From JBFLVQ01 sp040758525 (GTDB taxonomy: Bacteria > Acidobacteriota > Blastocatellia > Chloracidobacteriales > JADJPF01): 6,223 nucleotides of DNA. How positions within the stretch are numbered: position 1 is the stretch's first letter; the number at the start of each line of letters is the position of its first letter. Shown here in pieces: positions 1 through 5,324 of the stretch. The stretch covers positions 1 to 6,223 of the forward strand of contig JBFLVQ010000578.1 of assembly GCA_040758525.1 (NCBI GenBank), read 5' to 3'. Position numbers and translations under genes: made by a program. The notes beneath the pieces are model-generated. The model had not been told where the DNA came from. It saw nothing but the letters and a program-made list of their open reading frames with translations, and ran no database searches.

Positions 1-295
1 GACCTTGCTTACAGGTCTTCGCATCTGTGAAAGCGCCTTTCTCATAACCGAATAACTCACTCTCGATCAAGTTAGCTGGCAGGGCAGCACAGTTGATCGC
101 AATAAATGGCGCATCGGCGCGGCGTGAGCTACAGTGAATGGCTTTTGCAACCAGATCCTTACCAGTGCCACTCTCTCCCTCTAGCAGGATAACGGCAGTC
201 TCACTCTTAGCGGCCTTATGTGCAAGGTTGATCATATCGCGCATCTTGCTGCAGTCACCAATTATTTGCTTGAAAAGAATCTCTTCTTTTTGCAC
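1..295 (-). CDS. Sigma-54 enhancer-binding protein, AAA+ domain, N-terminal part (runs off the left edge)
   Basis: The first 98 residues of a bacterial enhancer-binding protein, the ATPase that remodels sigma-54 RNA polymerase to open promoters. Visible: the domain-entry sequence FKQIIGDCSKMRDM (8-21), a Walker A motif GESGTGKD (40-47), INCAALPANLIESELFG (67-83) and the sigma-54 contact loop GAFTDA (87-92). The usual loop is GAFTGA; Gly to Asp at the fifth position is, as I recall, a natural variant in this family. The GTG start is chosen because AGGAG lies 8 bases upstream and the open frame above it (to a stop at 359-361) contains no ATG. The AAA+ domain begins almost at residue 1, so there is no receiver, GAF or PAS sensor ahead of it, as in PspF-type activators. 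Walker B, sensor residues and the DNA-binding domain lie outside the window. It follows the ECF gene by 91 bases on the same strand. Confidence 0.9.
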   Translation of the reverse strand, partial: MQKEEILFKQIIGDCSKMRDMINLAHKAAKSETAVILLEGESGTGKDLVAKAIHCSSRRADAPFIAINCAALPANLIESELFGYEKGAFTDAKTCKQG

Positions 296-303
296 TGCTA
301 TTA

Positions 304-308
304 CTCCT
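304..308 (-). promoter_or_regulatory. Ribosome binding site that decides the GTG start of the sigma-54 activator
   Basis: AGGAG on the minus strand, 8 bases before GTG at 293-295. No ATG or other good initiation codon exists between the upstream in-frame stop at 359-361 and the AAA+ domain, so this site supports a real GTG start, not a truncated reading frame. Confidence 0.7.
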
Positions 309-319
309 GGTGCTGATTG

Positions 320-373
320 TTTATTAAGACAGCAATGAGATTTCTCTAGCCAGCTATTCTATTTATTAAGACA
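320..373. repeat. 12-base direct repeat pair between the ECF and activator genes
   Basis: TTTATTAAGACA occurs at 320-331 and again, identically, at 362-373 on the plus strand. The copies start 42 bases apart, which is four turns of the helix, so two protein copies could bind the same face. They sit in the 91-base gap ahead of the sigma-54 activator. The sequence is AT-rich, so chance cannot be excluded; a regulator site is only a possibility. Confidence 0.45.
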
Positions 374-386
374 TAAACTATTCTTT

Positions 387-998
387 TCAAGCGCATTGCT
401 CAATTTGTGTTGGTATGGCTTTGTGCCGCCTGCTATTACAGATAGTTTTGCGCAAGTGCATACGAGCTTTGTGGAGTTGTGACTTGGAAGTTCCTGCATT
501 TATACCAAGTATTAATGCGATTTCTACATGTTCGTAGCCTTCAACATCATGTAATAAGAAGACACGTTGATAACCTGGTGGTAGTTGTCTGATTGCTTTG
601 ATGAGTGCAACCCGGTTGATTATCGACAATGTATTATCAGTGCTTGTATCAGGATCGATCTGTTCTGGTATTTCACCATTGTCTGTCTTAATCTCACAAC
701 GATAAGATTTCTTACGAAAATGCATCAACACCTGGTTGACTGTGATTCGATGCAGCCAACTGGAAAAAGGCGCTTGGCCGCGAAAGTTAGCAAGGCTTTT
801 CTGAGCTTGCAAAATGGCGTCATGGGCTAAATCTTCAGCATCTGCTACATTGTTGGTCATACGTAGACAAACACTGTAAACTTTACGATAGTATGTTTGA
901 TAAAGCTCGCTGAGTGACAGCATACTTTCGTTTATATATTCACCAATCTGTGTACTGACACCGATGTTTAAGCGGTTTTGAACCACATCTTTATCCAT
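387..998 (-). CDS. RpoE-like ECF RNA polymerase sigma factor
   Basis: A 203-residue group 4 (extracytoplasmic function) sigma factor that would direct RNA polymerase to its own promoter set. Region 2 spans about residues 30-100, with DAEDLAHDAILQAQ (53-66) as region 2.2 and WLHRITVNQVLMHFRKK (81-97) as 2.3/2.4. A variable linker (101-125) follows. Region 4 is at about 130-184, with LPPGYQRVFLLHDVEGYEHV (139-158) and the DNA-reading helix GTSKSQLHKARMHLRK (169-184). The start is set by AGGAG (1008-1012), 9 bases upstream; an internal Met26 would omit the unusual 25-residue N-terminal leader but has no comparable support here. ECF factors with this region 4 signature often sit next to an anti-sigma gene; none is seen on either side. 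It lies 92 bases after the YtxH-like gene and 91 before the sigma-54 activator, all on one strand. Confidence 0.95.
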   Translation of the reverse strand: MDKDVVQNRLNIGVSTQIGEYINESMLSLSELYQTYYRKVYSVCLRMTNNVADAEDLAHDAILQAQKSLANFRGQAPFSSWLHRITVNQVLMHFRKKSYRCEIKTDNGEIPEQIDPDTSTDNTLSIINRVALIKAIRQLPPGYQRVFLLHDVEGYEHVEIALILGINAGTSKSQLHKARMHLRKTICNSRRHKAIPTQIEQCA

Positions 999-1090
999 GA
1001 CTCACTACTCCTTTCATTTCCAAACCAGAAATTAGTCAGCCAATAACCACAGTAAATCTGCTATTGAGAATATGGATGAGCAAGTAACAA

Positions 1091-1438
1091 TTAGCTAGCT
1101 TCGACAATGGGGGTATCTTCACTATGCTTTTTTTCCTGATAAGCCTGTTTACCTGCTTCAATGGCTGAGGAAATACGATCTTTCTGCTCTTCGATCCGGC
1201 TCTTACCTGATTGTGCCAGTTCGGTTGCTTTGTTACGACCTTCTTTATAAAGCCCTTTAACTTGCAGTCCCAGTTGATGCACACTTTTATTAGCATAACC
1301 AATACCTTGTCGTGTGGTATCAGTAATATCATTGCGCAGTTGATGTCCAGACTTAGGGGCAAAGAGCAATGCTACTGTTGCGCCTATACCAAAGCCTGTT
1401 AGGAAATATTTGAGTTTTGATCCATTACTGCTTTGCAT
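1091..1438 (-). CDS. YtxH-like small membrane-anchored protein
   Basis: A 115-residue protein with the layout of the YtxH family. It has a short polar N-terminus, one hydrophobic segment YFLTGFGIGATVALLFAP (11-28), the family turn APKSGHQLRNDI (27-38) and a long charged, probably helical or coiled tail (39-105) rich in Lys, Glu, Gln and Ala. YtxH proteins are linked to general stress in Bacillus, but no biochemical role is firmly known. They are often labelled 'gas vesicle protein' in databases; nothing here supports that. Expected location is the inner membrane with the tail in the cytoplasm. AGAGGAG (1447-1453), 8 bases upstream, supports the ATG. It lies between the chaperone and ECF genes on the same strand, which fits a stress-protective role. 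A second open frame overlapping it on the same strand has no family features and was discarded. Confidence 0.88.
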   Translation of the reverse strand: MQSSNGSKLKYFLTGFGIGATVALLFAPKSGHQLRNDITDTTRQGIGYANKSVHQLGLQVKGLYKEGRNKATELAQSGKSRIEEQKDRISSAIEAGKQAYQEKKHSEDTPIVEAS

Positions 1439-1544
1439 AAATTCATCTCCTCTAAGAAAGTAAAAGTGAGGTGTACCATTCCGGTAATCTTCTCTCGGTA
1501 TCGCACACCCTGTCTTAGTTATTACCTCTTTTACACTTAATATT

Positions 1545-1564
1545 TCATCATTTTCTTATGATGA
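1545..1564 (-). other. Small AT-rich hairpin directly after hsp20
   Basis: TCATCAT (1545-1551) and ATGATGA (1558-1564) are perfect inverted arms around a 6-base loop, starting one base after the hsp20 stop codon. On the minus strand no T-run follows, so it is a poor intrinsic terminator. It may cap the 3' end of an hsp20 mRNA or cause partial read-through into the YtxH-like gene. With only 7 AT-rich pairs it may also mean nothing. Confidence 0.3.
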
Positions 1565-2125
1565 TTAGGTTGTCTTGGCAGCCTGTGCCTGCTCAGCAGC
1601 CTTGTCCTGAATCGGCACCTCCTGACGCCTGCTTTCAGGAATAGGTACAGAAAACTCTAGTACACCATTGTTGAAGGTAGCCTGTGCCTGATCTAGTGCG
1701 GAGTTTTCCGGTAATGGAACGGAGCGATAGAAACTGCCATAGCTACGCTCAGAGCGATAGAAACCTTCTTTCTTCTCTTCATGTTCGAATTTACGCTCGC
1801 CTTTAATGATCAGTGTGTTATCACTGATCTCTACCTTAATATTGTCTTTATCCAATCCAGGTAGTTCTGTACGCACAAAGTATTTGTTGTCACGCTCAAA
1901 GACCTCTACAGCCGGTGACCATGCTGCTCTTTTGAGAGCACCGAAAAAATACTTATCCATCTCTTCGCTAAAACGCGCCATCATCTGAAATGGATTAAGA
2001 GTAAAGAAATCTCTCGGTAAGAGCGAGAACAGAGAAGGAGAGTATGTGTGACGCGATACCACGCCGCTCGGTTGCTCCTCTACTTGCTTGGTAATTGGGA
2101 CATTTTTCTCTTTAACTTCTGCCAT
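1565..2125 (-). CDS. Hsp20-family small heat-shock protein (alpha-crystallin domain)
   Basis: A 186-residue ATP-independent holdase chaperone that would bind unfolding proteins in the cytoplasm as an oligomer. The N-terminal arm (1-69) includes PRDFFTLNPFQMMARFSEEM (37-56), typical of bacterial class A Hsp20 proteins. The alpha-crystallin domain spans about 70-163: SPAVEVFERDN (70-80), VRTELPGLDKDNIKVEI (84-100), LIIKGERK (105-112), SYGSFYRSVPLPE (128-140) and the signature FNNGVLEFSVPIPE (151-164). The short tail carries V-P-I (170-172), matching the IxI motif that docks neighbouring subunits, then an Ala/Gln-rich end. AGAGAGG (2135-2141), 9 bases upstream, supports the ATG. It is the first gene of the minus-strand cluster and has a sigma-54-type promoter upstream. 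No sigma-32 promoter or CIRCE element was recognised in its upstream region. Confidence 0.97.
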   Translation of the reverse strand: MAEVKEKNVPITKQVEEQPSGVVSRHTYSPSLFSLLPRDFFTLNPFQMMARFSEEMDKYFFGALKRAAWSPAVEVFERDNKYFVRTELPGLDKDNIKVEISDNTLIIKGERKFEHEEKKEGFYRSERSYGSFYRSVPLPENSALDQAQATFNNGVLEFSVPIPESRRQEVPIQDKAAEQAQAAKTT

Positions 2126-2234
2126 TTTACCAAACCTCTCTTTTGGGATTGTGATAGCTGATCTTAGTCAATCCATTACAGATCAACTAATAGTTAGCTT
2201 ATCTTTTGAAGTTATTCTGCGATTTATTAAAGAG

Positions 2235-2249
2235 GCAAGCTGCGTGCCA
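2235..2249 (-). promoter_or_regulatory. Sigma-54 (-24/-12) promoter of hsp20
   Basis: On the minus strand the sequence reads TGGCACG CAGC TTGC. This matches the RpoN consensus TGGCACG-N4-TTGC in all conserved positions, with the required GG-N10-GC spacing (GG at 2247-2248, GC at 2235-2236). Transcription would begin near 2223-2225, giving a leader of about 98 bases before the hsp20 ATG. Orientation and distance both fit hsp20. The same strand cluster encodes a sigma-54 activator, which strengthens the call. Confidence 0.85.
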
Positions 2250-2321
2250 GTAGATCTATATTACTATTAATAGGGAACTACTCTACTTAGTAACGAAGAG
2301 TGAGAGATGCTTATGAGAGAA

Positions 2322-2369
2322 TGGGGAAATTTATCTATATATGTGTAATGGTCTGGGGAATTTTACATA
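2322..2369. promoter_or_regulatory. Candidate upstream activator (enhancer) repeats for the sigma-54 promoter
   Basis: TGGGGAAATTTATCTA (2322-2337) and TGGGGAATTTTACATA (2354-2369) agree at 13 of 16 positions and start 32 bases apart, about three helical turns. Relative to the predicted hsp20 start they lie near -100 and -130 to -145, the usual distance for sigma-54 activator sites. A weaker relative, TAGGGAA, is at 2271-2277, closer to the promoter. Binding by the activator encoded at the left edge is inference. Confidence 0.45.
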
Positions 2370-2468
2370 ATGACTAGCTCTCTTTAAGTACAGATATTTA
2401 TCATAATGGCAATGGAGTATTATCTTTTAACGGGCGGTAATACAAGGATTAGGTTGATACATCCAAGC

Positions 2469-2703
2469 TTATGTAATACCAAATCCTTTGAGATGATAGC
2501 GATTAGTAATCAGGCCATCAATGAAAGACGGTAAGATTCTTAATTCTCTCAGGCTGCTGAGATAATTGAGGGCAGCGTTTAACCATCGCACGATCAAGCT
2601 CTAGGACAGAAGCAAGTGATTTATTAGCTATGCCTTCATTAAGCAATGGCCACAATCTTTCCACAGTCTCCAGTTATGGCCGAACTGTAATCCGCATGGG
2701 CAT
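2469..2703 (-). pseudogene. Remnant of a helix-turn-helix protein (transposase-like or regulator)
   Basis: A decayed frame on the minus strand. Reading from ATG 2703 it gives MPMRITVRP, then a TAA stop (2674-2676) where CAA would give Gln. It continues with VERLWPLLNEGIANKSLASV and LELDRAMVKR, a pattern like a helix-turn-helix (NK..LA..L.LDR..VKRWL). Around 2583-2588 the sensible frame shifts by one: the other frame continues as RWLNAALNYLSSLRELRILP and runs to a stop at 2469-2471. Joined, it would be about 77 codons. The NK-x-LA-x2-L...VKRWL pattern resembles transposase-type or LuxR-type DNA-binding ends, but I cannot name the family. One stop plus one frameshift mark it as inactive. It lies upstream of the hsp20 control region on the same strand. 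Confidence 0.45.
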
Positions 2704-2808
2704 TTTATGAGTACTGTTGTTTTACCAACTCTGCTCCTGTTTAGCATTTGAACCTATCGTCATTAAATCTGTTAAAGAGTTTATCAACAACAAAGTAAGT
2801 ATTAATCT

Positions 2809-2813
2809 GGAGG
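2809..2813 (+). promoter_or_regulatory. Ribosome binding site that decides the start of the NHL-repeat gene
   Basis: GGAGG five bases before ATG 2819-2821. The frame is open from 2717, but the earlier ATG has no ribosome site and would add 34 residues ahead of the signal peptide. Starting at 2819 puts a hydrophobic export signal right at the N-terminus. Confidence 0.7.
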
Positions 2814-2818
2814 CTGCT

Positions 2819-5044
2819 ATGTTCCAGTCCGGTCACAGAATCTTATATTTAATGCTATTTTTATCACTCTCTCTATCTTCAACAACCTATTCTGATGGAA
2901 GAGAACTGGCTGATGGCGAGATTACGACCATAGCCGGTCGGATTTTAGCAGACAATGACCTGGCCACTAAAGCCAACCTTCAGCCTACCTTTCTGACCTT
3001 AGATAAAGCCAACAACCTCTTTATAGTTGATGCCGAGCATAGTCGTGTCCGTAGAGTCGATGCAAAGACAAAGATTATTACCACGATAGCAGGTAATGGG
3101 AACCATTGTGATCGTGACTGTCCGGTTATTGATGGTATACCAGCAACAGAAGCAAGCCTTAACCAGATTGGAGATATTGCCTTGGACAGCGCTGGTAACC
3201 TCTACATTGCTGAAATTGGAAACATATTTGCCGAAGTACGTGAAGTTGACAGGGTTCGCAGAGTTGATGCCGTCACCGGGATTATTGTTACTTTTGCTGG
3301 CGGCGGCAAGCCAGCAGACGGGCTGGGTGACGGAGGTTTAGCAACAGAAGCAAATTTACTCCCGTTTGCACTGGCGATAGATCACAGAGACAATCTTCTT
3401 ATCGGTGATAGTGCCCATCACACTATTCGCAGGGTTGATGCCAACACCGGGATAATCACAACCATTGCCGGTAATGGCAAGTTTTCAAACTGTGATAGTG
3501 ATGGGTTAGCAACAGAGATCCCTCTCAATACCCCTGCCGATATGGCTATAGATAAAGATGGCAGTATTCTCTTTACCTGCACAACAGATCAGTTAGTAAG
3601 GCGTCTGGATAACTCCACCAACACCGTTACCACAATAGCAGGGAACTGTTATGACTCATTCTCTGGTGATGGCGGCCCGGCGATAAACGCCACCTTCAAT
3701 ACCCCTCTCGGTATTGCCTTGGACAGAGACAGCAACATATTTATTGTTGATAGCAACAATATGCGTATCCGACGGATTGATGCAGTAACAGGGATAATCA
3801 CTACTGTAGCCGGTGACGGTTTCAAACAACACCTTGCTAATGATGGATACACTATCCTAGTAGGCAGGTTTAGCGGTGACGGCGGGCCAGCCACTAAGGC
3901 AAGCCTCTTCTTCCCTTCTGGAATTGTTGTCGATAATGATGGAAACCTGATTATCGCCGATACCTACAACTCTGCGGTTAGAAGGGTAGACAGGGAGACT
4001 AATATCATTAATACAATCGTAGGTCGAGGGAGAGAGCCAAACTATTTTCAAGATATTCCTGATGGCACAAGGGCCACTGAGGTCAATCTGCTTCCAAGCG
4101 GTATAACCGTCGATAAGAATGGGAATATTATATTCTCCACCTTTAATCATAAGATTAAGATGATTGAAGCAGGGACAGAAATGATTAAGACACTGGCAGG
4201 AAGAGGAGCAACGACCTCCAACGGTACAGGTGGGTTTAGCGGTGATGGCAAGTCAGCACTTAAAGCCTTTTTAAACAATCCAGCAGATGTAAAGCTAGAC
4301 TCAGACGGCAACATTCTTATTGCAGACGAATTCAACAATCGGATCAGAAGAATCAGAACCAGCACAGGCACCATTAATACCGTCATAGGAAACGGCAAAG
4401 ACAGTTTCTGCGGTGATGGCAAGTCAGCAAAAAAGGCTTGTCTTTACGGGCCAGAATCTCTGGTAATTGATCTGGCAGGCAATATCTTTATTGTTGATTC
4501 TCAAAACTATCGTATCCGCAGGGTTGATGCTAAAACAGGGATAATCACTACTGTAGCTGGTAATGGAGTGAAAGGCTTTAGCGGTGATGGTGGGTTGGCA
4601 ACAGAGGCATCCCTGGATCGACCTGAACAGATTGCCATCGACAGAGTTGGCAACCTGTTTATATTAGAGCAGGGACGGGTAAGACTGGTTGATGCCAATA
4701 GCCGAATAATCACTACTGTTGCTGGTGGCGGACCTGCTGAAAATGGCGTAGGTGATGGTAGGCTGGCTACAGAGGTAGCCATTCAACCCTTAGGGATAGC
4801 AATCGACCAGGCTGGGAATCTATTTATTACTGACATACTGCATAATCGGGTCAGACGAGTTGATACAAAGACAAGAATCATAACTACAGTAGTGGGAAAC
4901 GGAGAGAAAGGTTATAGCGGTGACAATGGTCCGGCTACAAAAGCAAGCCTGCGCTCCCCTGGCAAACTGATAATAGACGGTAATGGTAATCTCTTTATGG
5001 TTGCCTTTCCCGGGATAAGAGTCGTAAAGGGTATTGCTCGATAG
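2819..5044 (+). CDS. Secreted NHL-repeat beta-propeller protein, 12 repeats
   Basis: A 741-residue protein of unknown specific function. Residues 1-25 look like a signal peptide: a short basic start (FQSGHR), then the hydrophobic ILYLMLFLSLSLSS (8-21). There is no lipobox cysteine. The rest is 12 NHL-type repeats, mostly 55-59 residues (four stretch to 63-70). Each has the form GDGGxATxAxL..P..IAxDxxGNLxIxD..NxRVRRVDAxTGIITTVAG. The closing ITTxAG strand occurs at 35, 87, 156, 213, 270, 327, 397, 456, 519, 576, 631 and 688: once before repeat 1 and not after repeat 12. NHL repeats form beta-propeller blades, used to bind proteins, sugars or other ligands, sometimes enzymatically. Twelve blades would fit two six-bladed propellers. 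Cys97 and Cys101 (CDRDC) could form a disulphide. No anchor, enzyme or sorting domain is seen. It stands alone; the minus-strand cluster to its left is not in its operon. Confidence 0.88.
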   Translation: MFQSGHRILYLMLFLSLSLSSTTYSDGRELADGEITTIAGRILADNDLATKANLQPTFLTLDKANNLFIVDAEHSRVRRVDAKTKIITTIAGNGNHCDRDCPVIDGIPATEASLNQIGDIALDSAGNLYIAEIGNIFAEVREVDRVRRVDAVTGIIVTFAGGGKPADGLGDGGLATEANLLPFALAIDHRDNLLIGDSAHHTIRRVDANTGIITTIAGNGKFSNCDSDGLATEIPLNTPADMAIDKDGSILFTCTTDQLVRRLDNSTNTVTTIAGNCYDSFSGDGGPAINATFNTPLGIALDRDSNIFIVDSNNMRIRRIDAVTGIITTVAGDGFKQHLANDGYTILVGRFSGDGGPATKASLFFPSGIVVDNDGNLIIADTYNSAVRRVDRETNIINTIVGRGREPNYFQDIPDGTRATEVNLLPSGITVDKNGNIIFSTFNHKIKMIEAGTEMIKTLAGRGATTSNGTGGFSGDGKSALKAFLNNPADVKLDSDGNILIADEFNNRIRRIRTSTGTINTVIGNGKDSFCGDGKSAKKACLYGPESLVIDLAGNIFIVDSQNYRIRRVDAKTGIITTVAGNGVKGFSGDGGLATEASLDRPEQIAIDRVGNLFILEQGRVRLVDANSRIITTVAGGGPAENGVGDGRLATEVAIQPLGIAIDQAGNLFITDILHNRVRRVDTKTRIITTVVGNGEKGYSGDNGPATKASLRSPGKLIIDGNGNLFMVAFPGIRVVKGIAR
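3787..4557 (+). repeat. Near-identical DNA segments inside the NHL gene
   Basis: The repeat is visible in the DNA as well as in the protein. A 24-base stretch encoding the TGIITTV strand is identical at 3787-3810 and 4534-4557, and related copies occur near 3450 and 4708. A 20-base stretch GCGGTGATGGCAAGTCAGCA is identical at 4239-4258 and 4410-4429. Identity at silent positions points to recent duplication or gene conversion between blades. Confidence 0.75.
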
Positions 5045-5324
5045 TGCTAAACCCCAGCTGATCAGGAGGTTTCAGTTCATCTTCTCTGGTCTTTCTAACC
5101 GCCTCGGCAATCTTATGGGTTGGGAAGGTGTTTAAGAAAGTGTCATAGATCTGATAGGCCACCTCCTCTTCGCCAACCAACCGAGTAACGAAACTGGCGA
5201 GGGCAAGCATTGCGGAATGGTTGTTATCAAGGGCAAAAACCTTTGAGAAGACTTGGGCTGCTTCTAGGTACTGTCTGTTGTTATAGTCAACTGAGCACGC
5301 CGTTTTATTGGTCTGTTCACACTG
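4995..5324 (-). pseudogene. TPR-like C-terminal fragment without a start
   Basis: An open minus-strand frame of about 109 codons that follows a stop at 5325-5327. The first ATG in it (5208-5210) falls in the middle of what reads as a continuous helical protein. The part before that ATG, YNNRQYLEAAQVFSKVFALD and NNHSAMLALA, has the alternating small and large pattern of a tetratricopeptide repeat. It goes on with a second helical pair (GEEEVAYQIYDTFLNTFP) and a charged end (IAEAVRKTREDELKPP). TPR units hold protein complexes together. No ribosome site precedes the ATG. The last 50 bases overlap the NHL gene head-on, so the tail past KPP may not be native. It is most likely the broken end of a longer gene; whether it was once joined to the neighbouring broken frame at 5317-5931 cannot be told. 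Confidence 0.45.
5049..5072 (+). terminator. Possible weak hairpin just after the NHL gene
   Basis: AAACCCC (5049-5055) can pair with GGaGGTTT (5065-5072) around a 9-base loop, with one bulged A, four bases after the NHL stop codon. The position suits a terminator, but no T-run follows on the plus strand, so it could be a 3' stabilising stem or chance. It overlaps the TPR-like fragment on the other strand. Confidence 0.3.

Larger units (their letters stand above)
2126..2468 (-). other. Control region of the hsp20 cluster (no gene)
   Basis: About 340 bases without a convincing gene. It holds, in order on the minus strand: the candidate enhancer repeats (2322-2369), a 10-base palindrome CTATTAATAG (2264-2273), the sigma-54 promoter (2235-2249), a leader of roughly 98 bases containing the odd palindrome AACTA-A-TAGTT (2185-2195), and the hsp20 ribosome site. 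An open frame on the plus strand through part of this region has no ribosome site or family resemblance and would cover the promoter. Confidence 0.6.

Noticed and set aside
1036..1362. Open frame of 108 codons on the minus strand overlapping the YtxH-like gene
   Set aside because: It overlaps a gene with clear family features and a strong ribosome site, has no such site itself and looks like no known family.
1091..1438. Gas vesicle protein
   Set aside because: That label is often attached to YtxH-like proteins by annotation pipelines, but there is no gas vesicle gene nearby and the protein has the single-segment YtxH layout.
1439..1564. A second sigma-54 promoter before the YtxH-like gene (TGGTACACCTCACTTT)
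   Set aside because: The -12 element lacks the essential GC, so the match does not hold.
2088..2270. Plus-strand open frame of 60 codons opposite the hsp20 start
   Set aside because: It would lie across the hsp20 leader and the sigma-54 promoter, has no ribosome site and resembles no protein family.
2717..2818. Longer start for the NHL gene at ATG 2717
   Set aside because: No ribosome site there, and the extra 34 residues would bury the signal peptide; ATG 2819 has GGAGG and puts the signal at the N-terminus.
2819..5044. Tandem repeats as a CRISPR array
   Set aside because: The spacing is that of about 57-residue protein repeats in one open frame, the repeats diverge, and no unique spacers are present.
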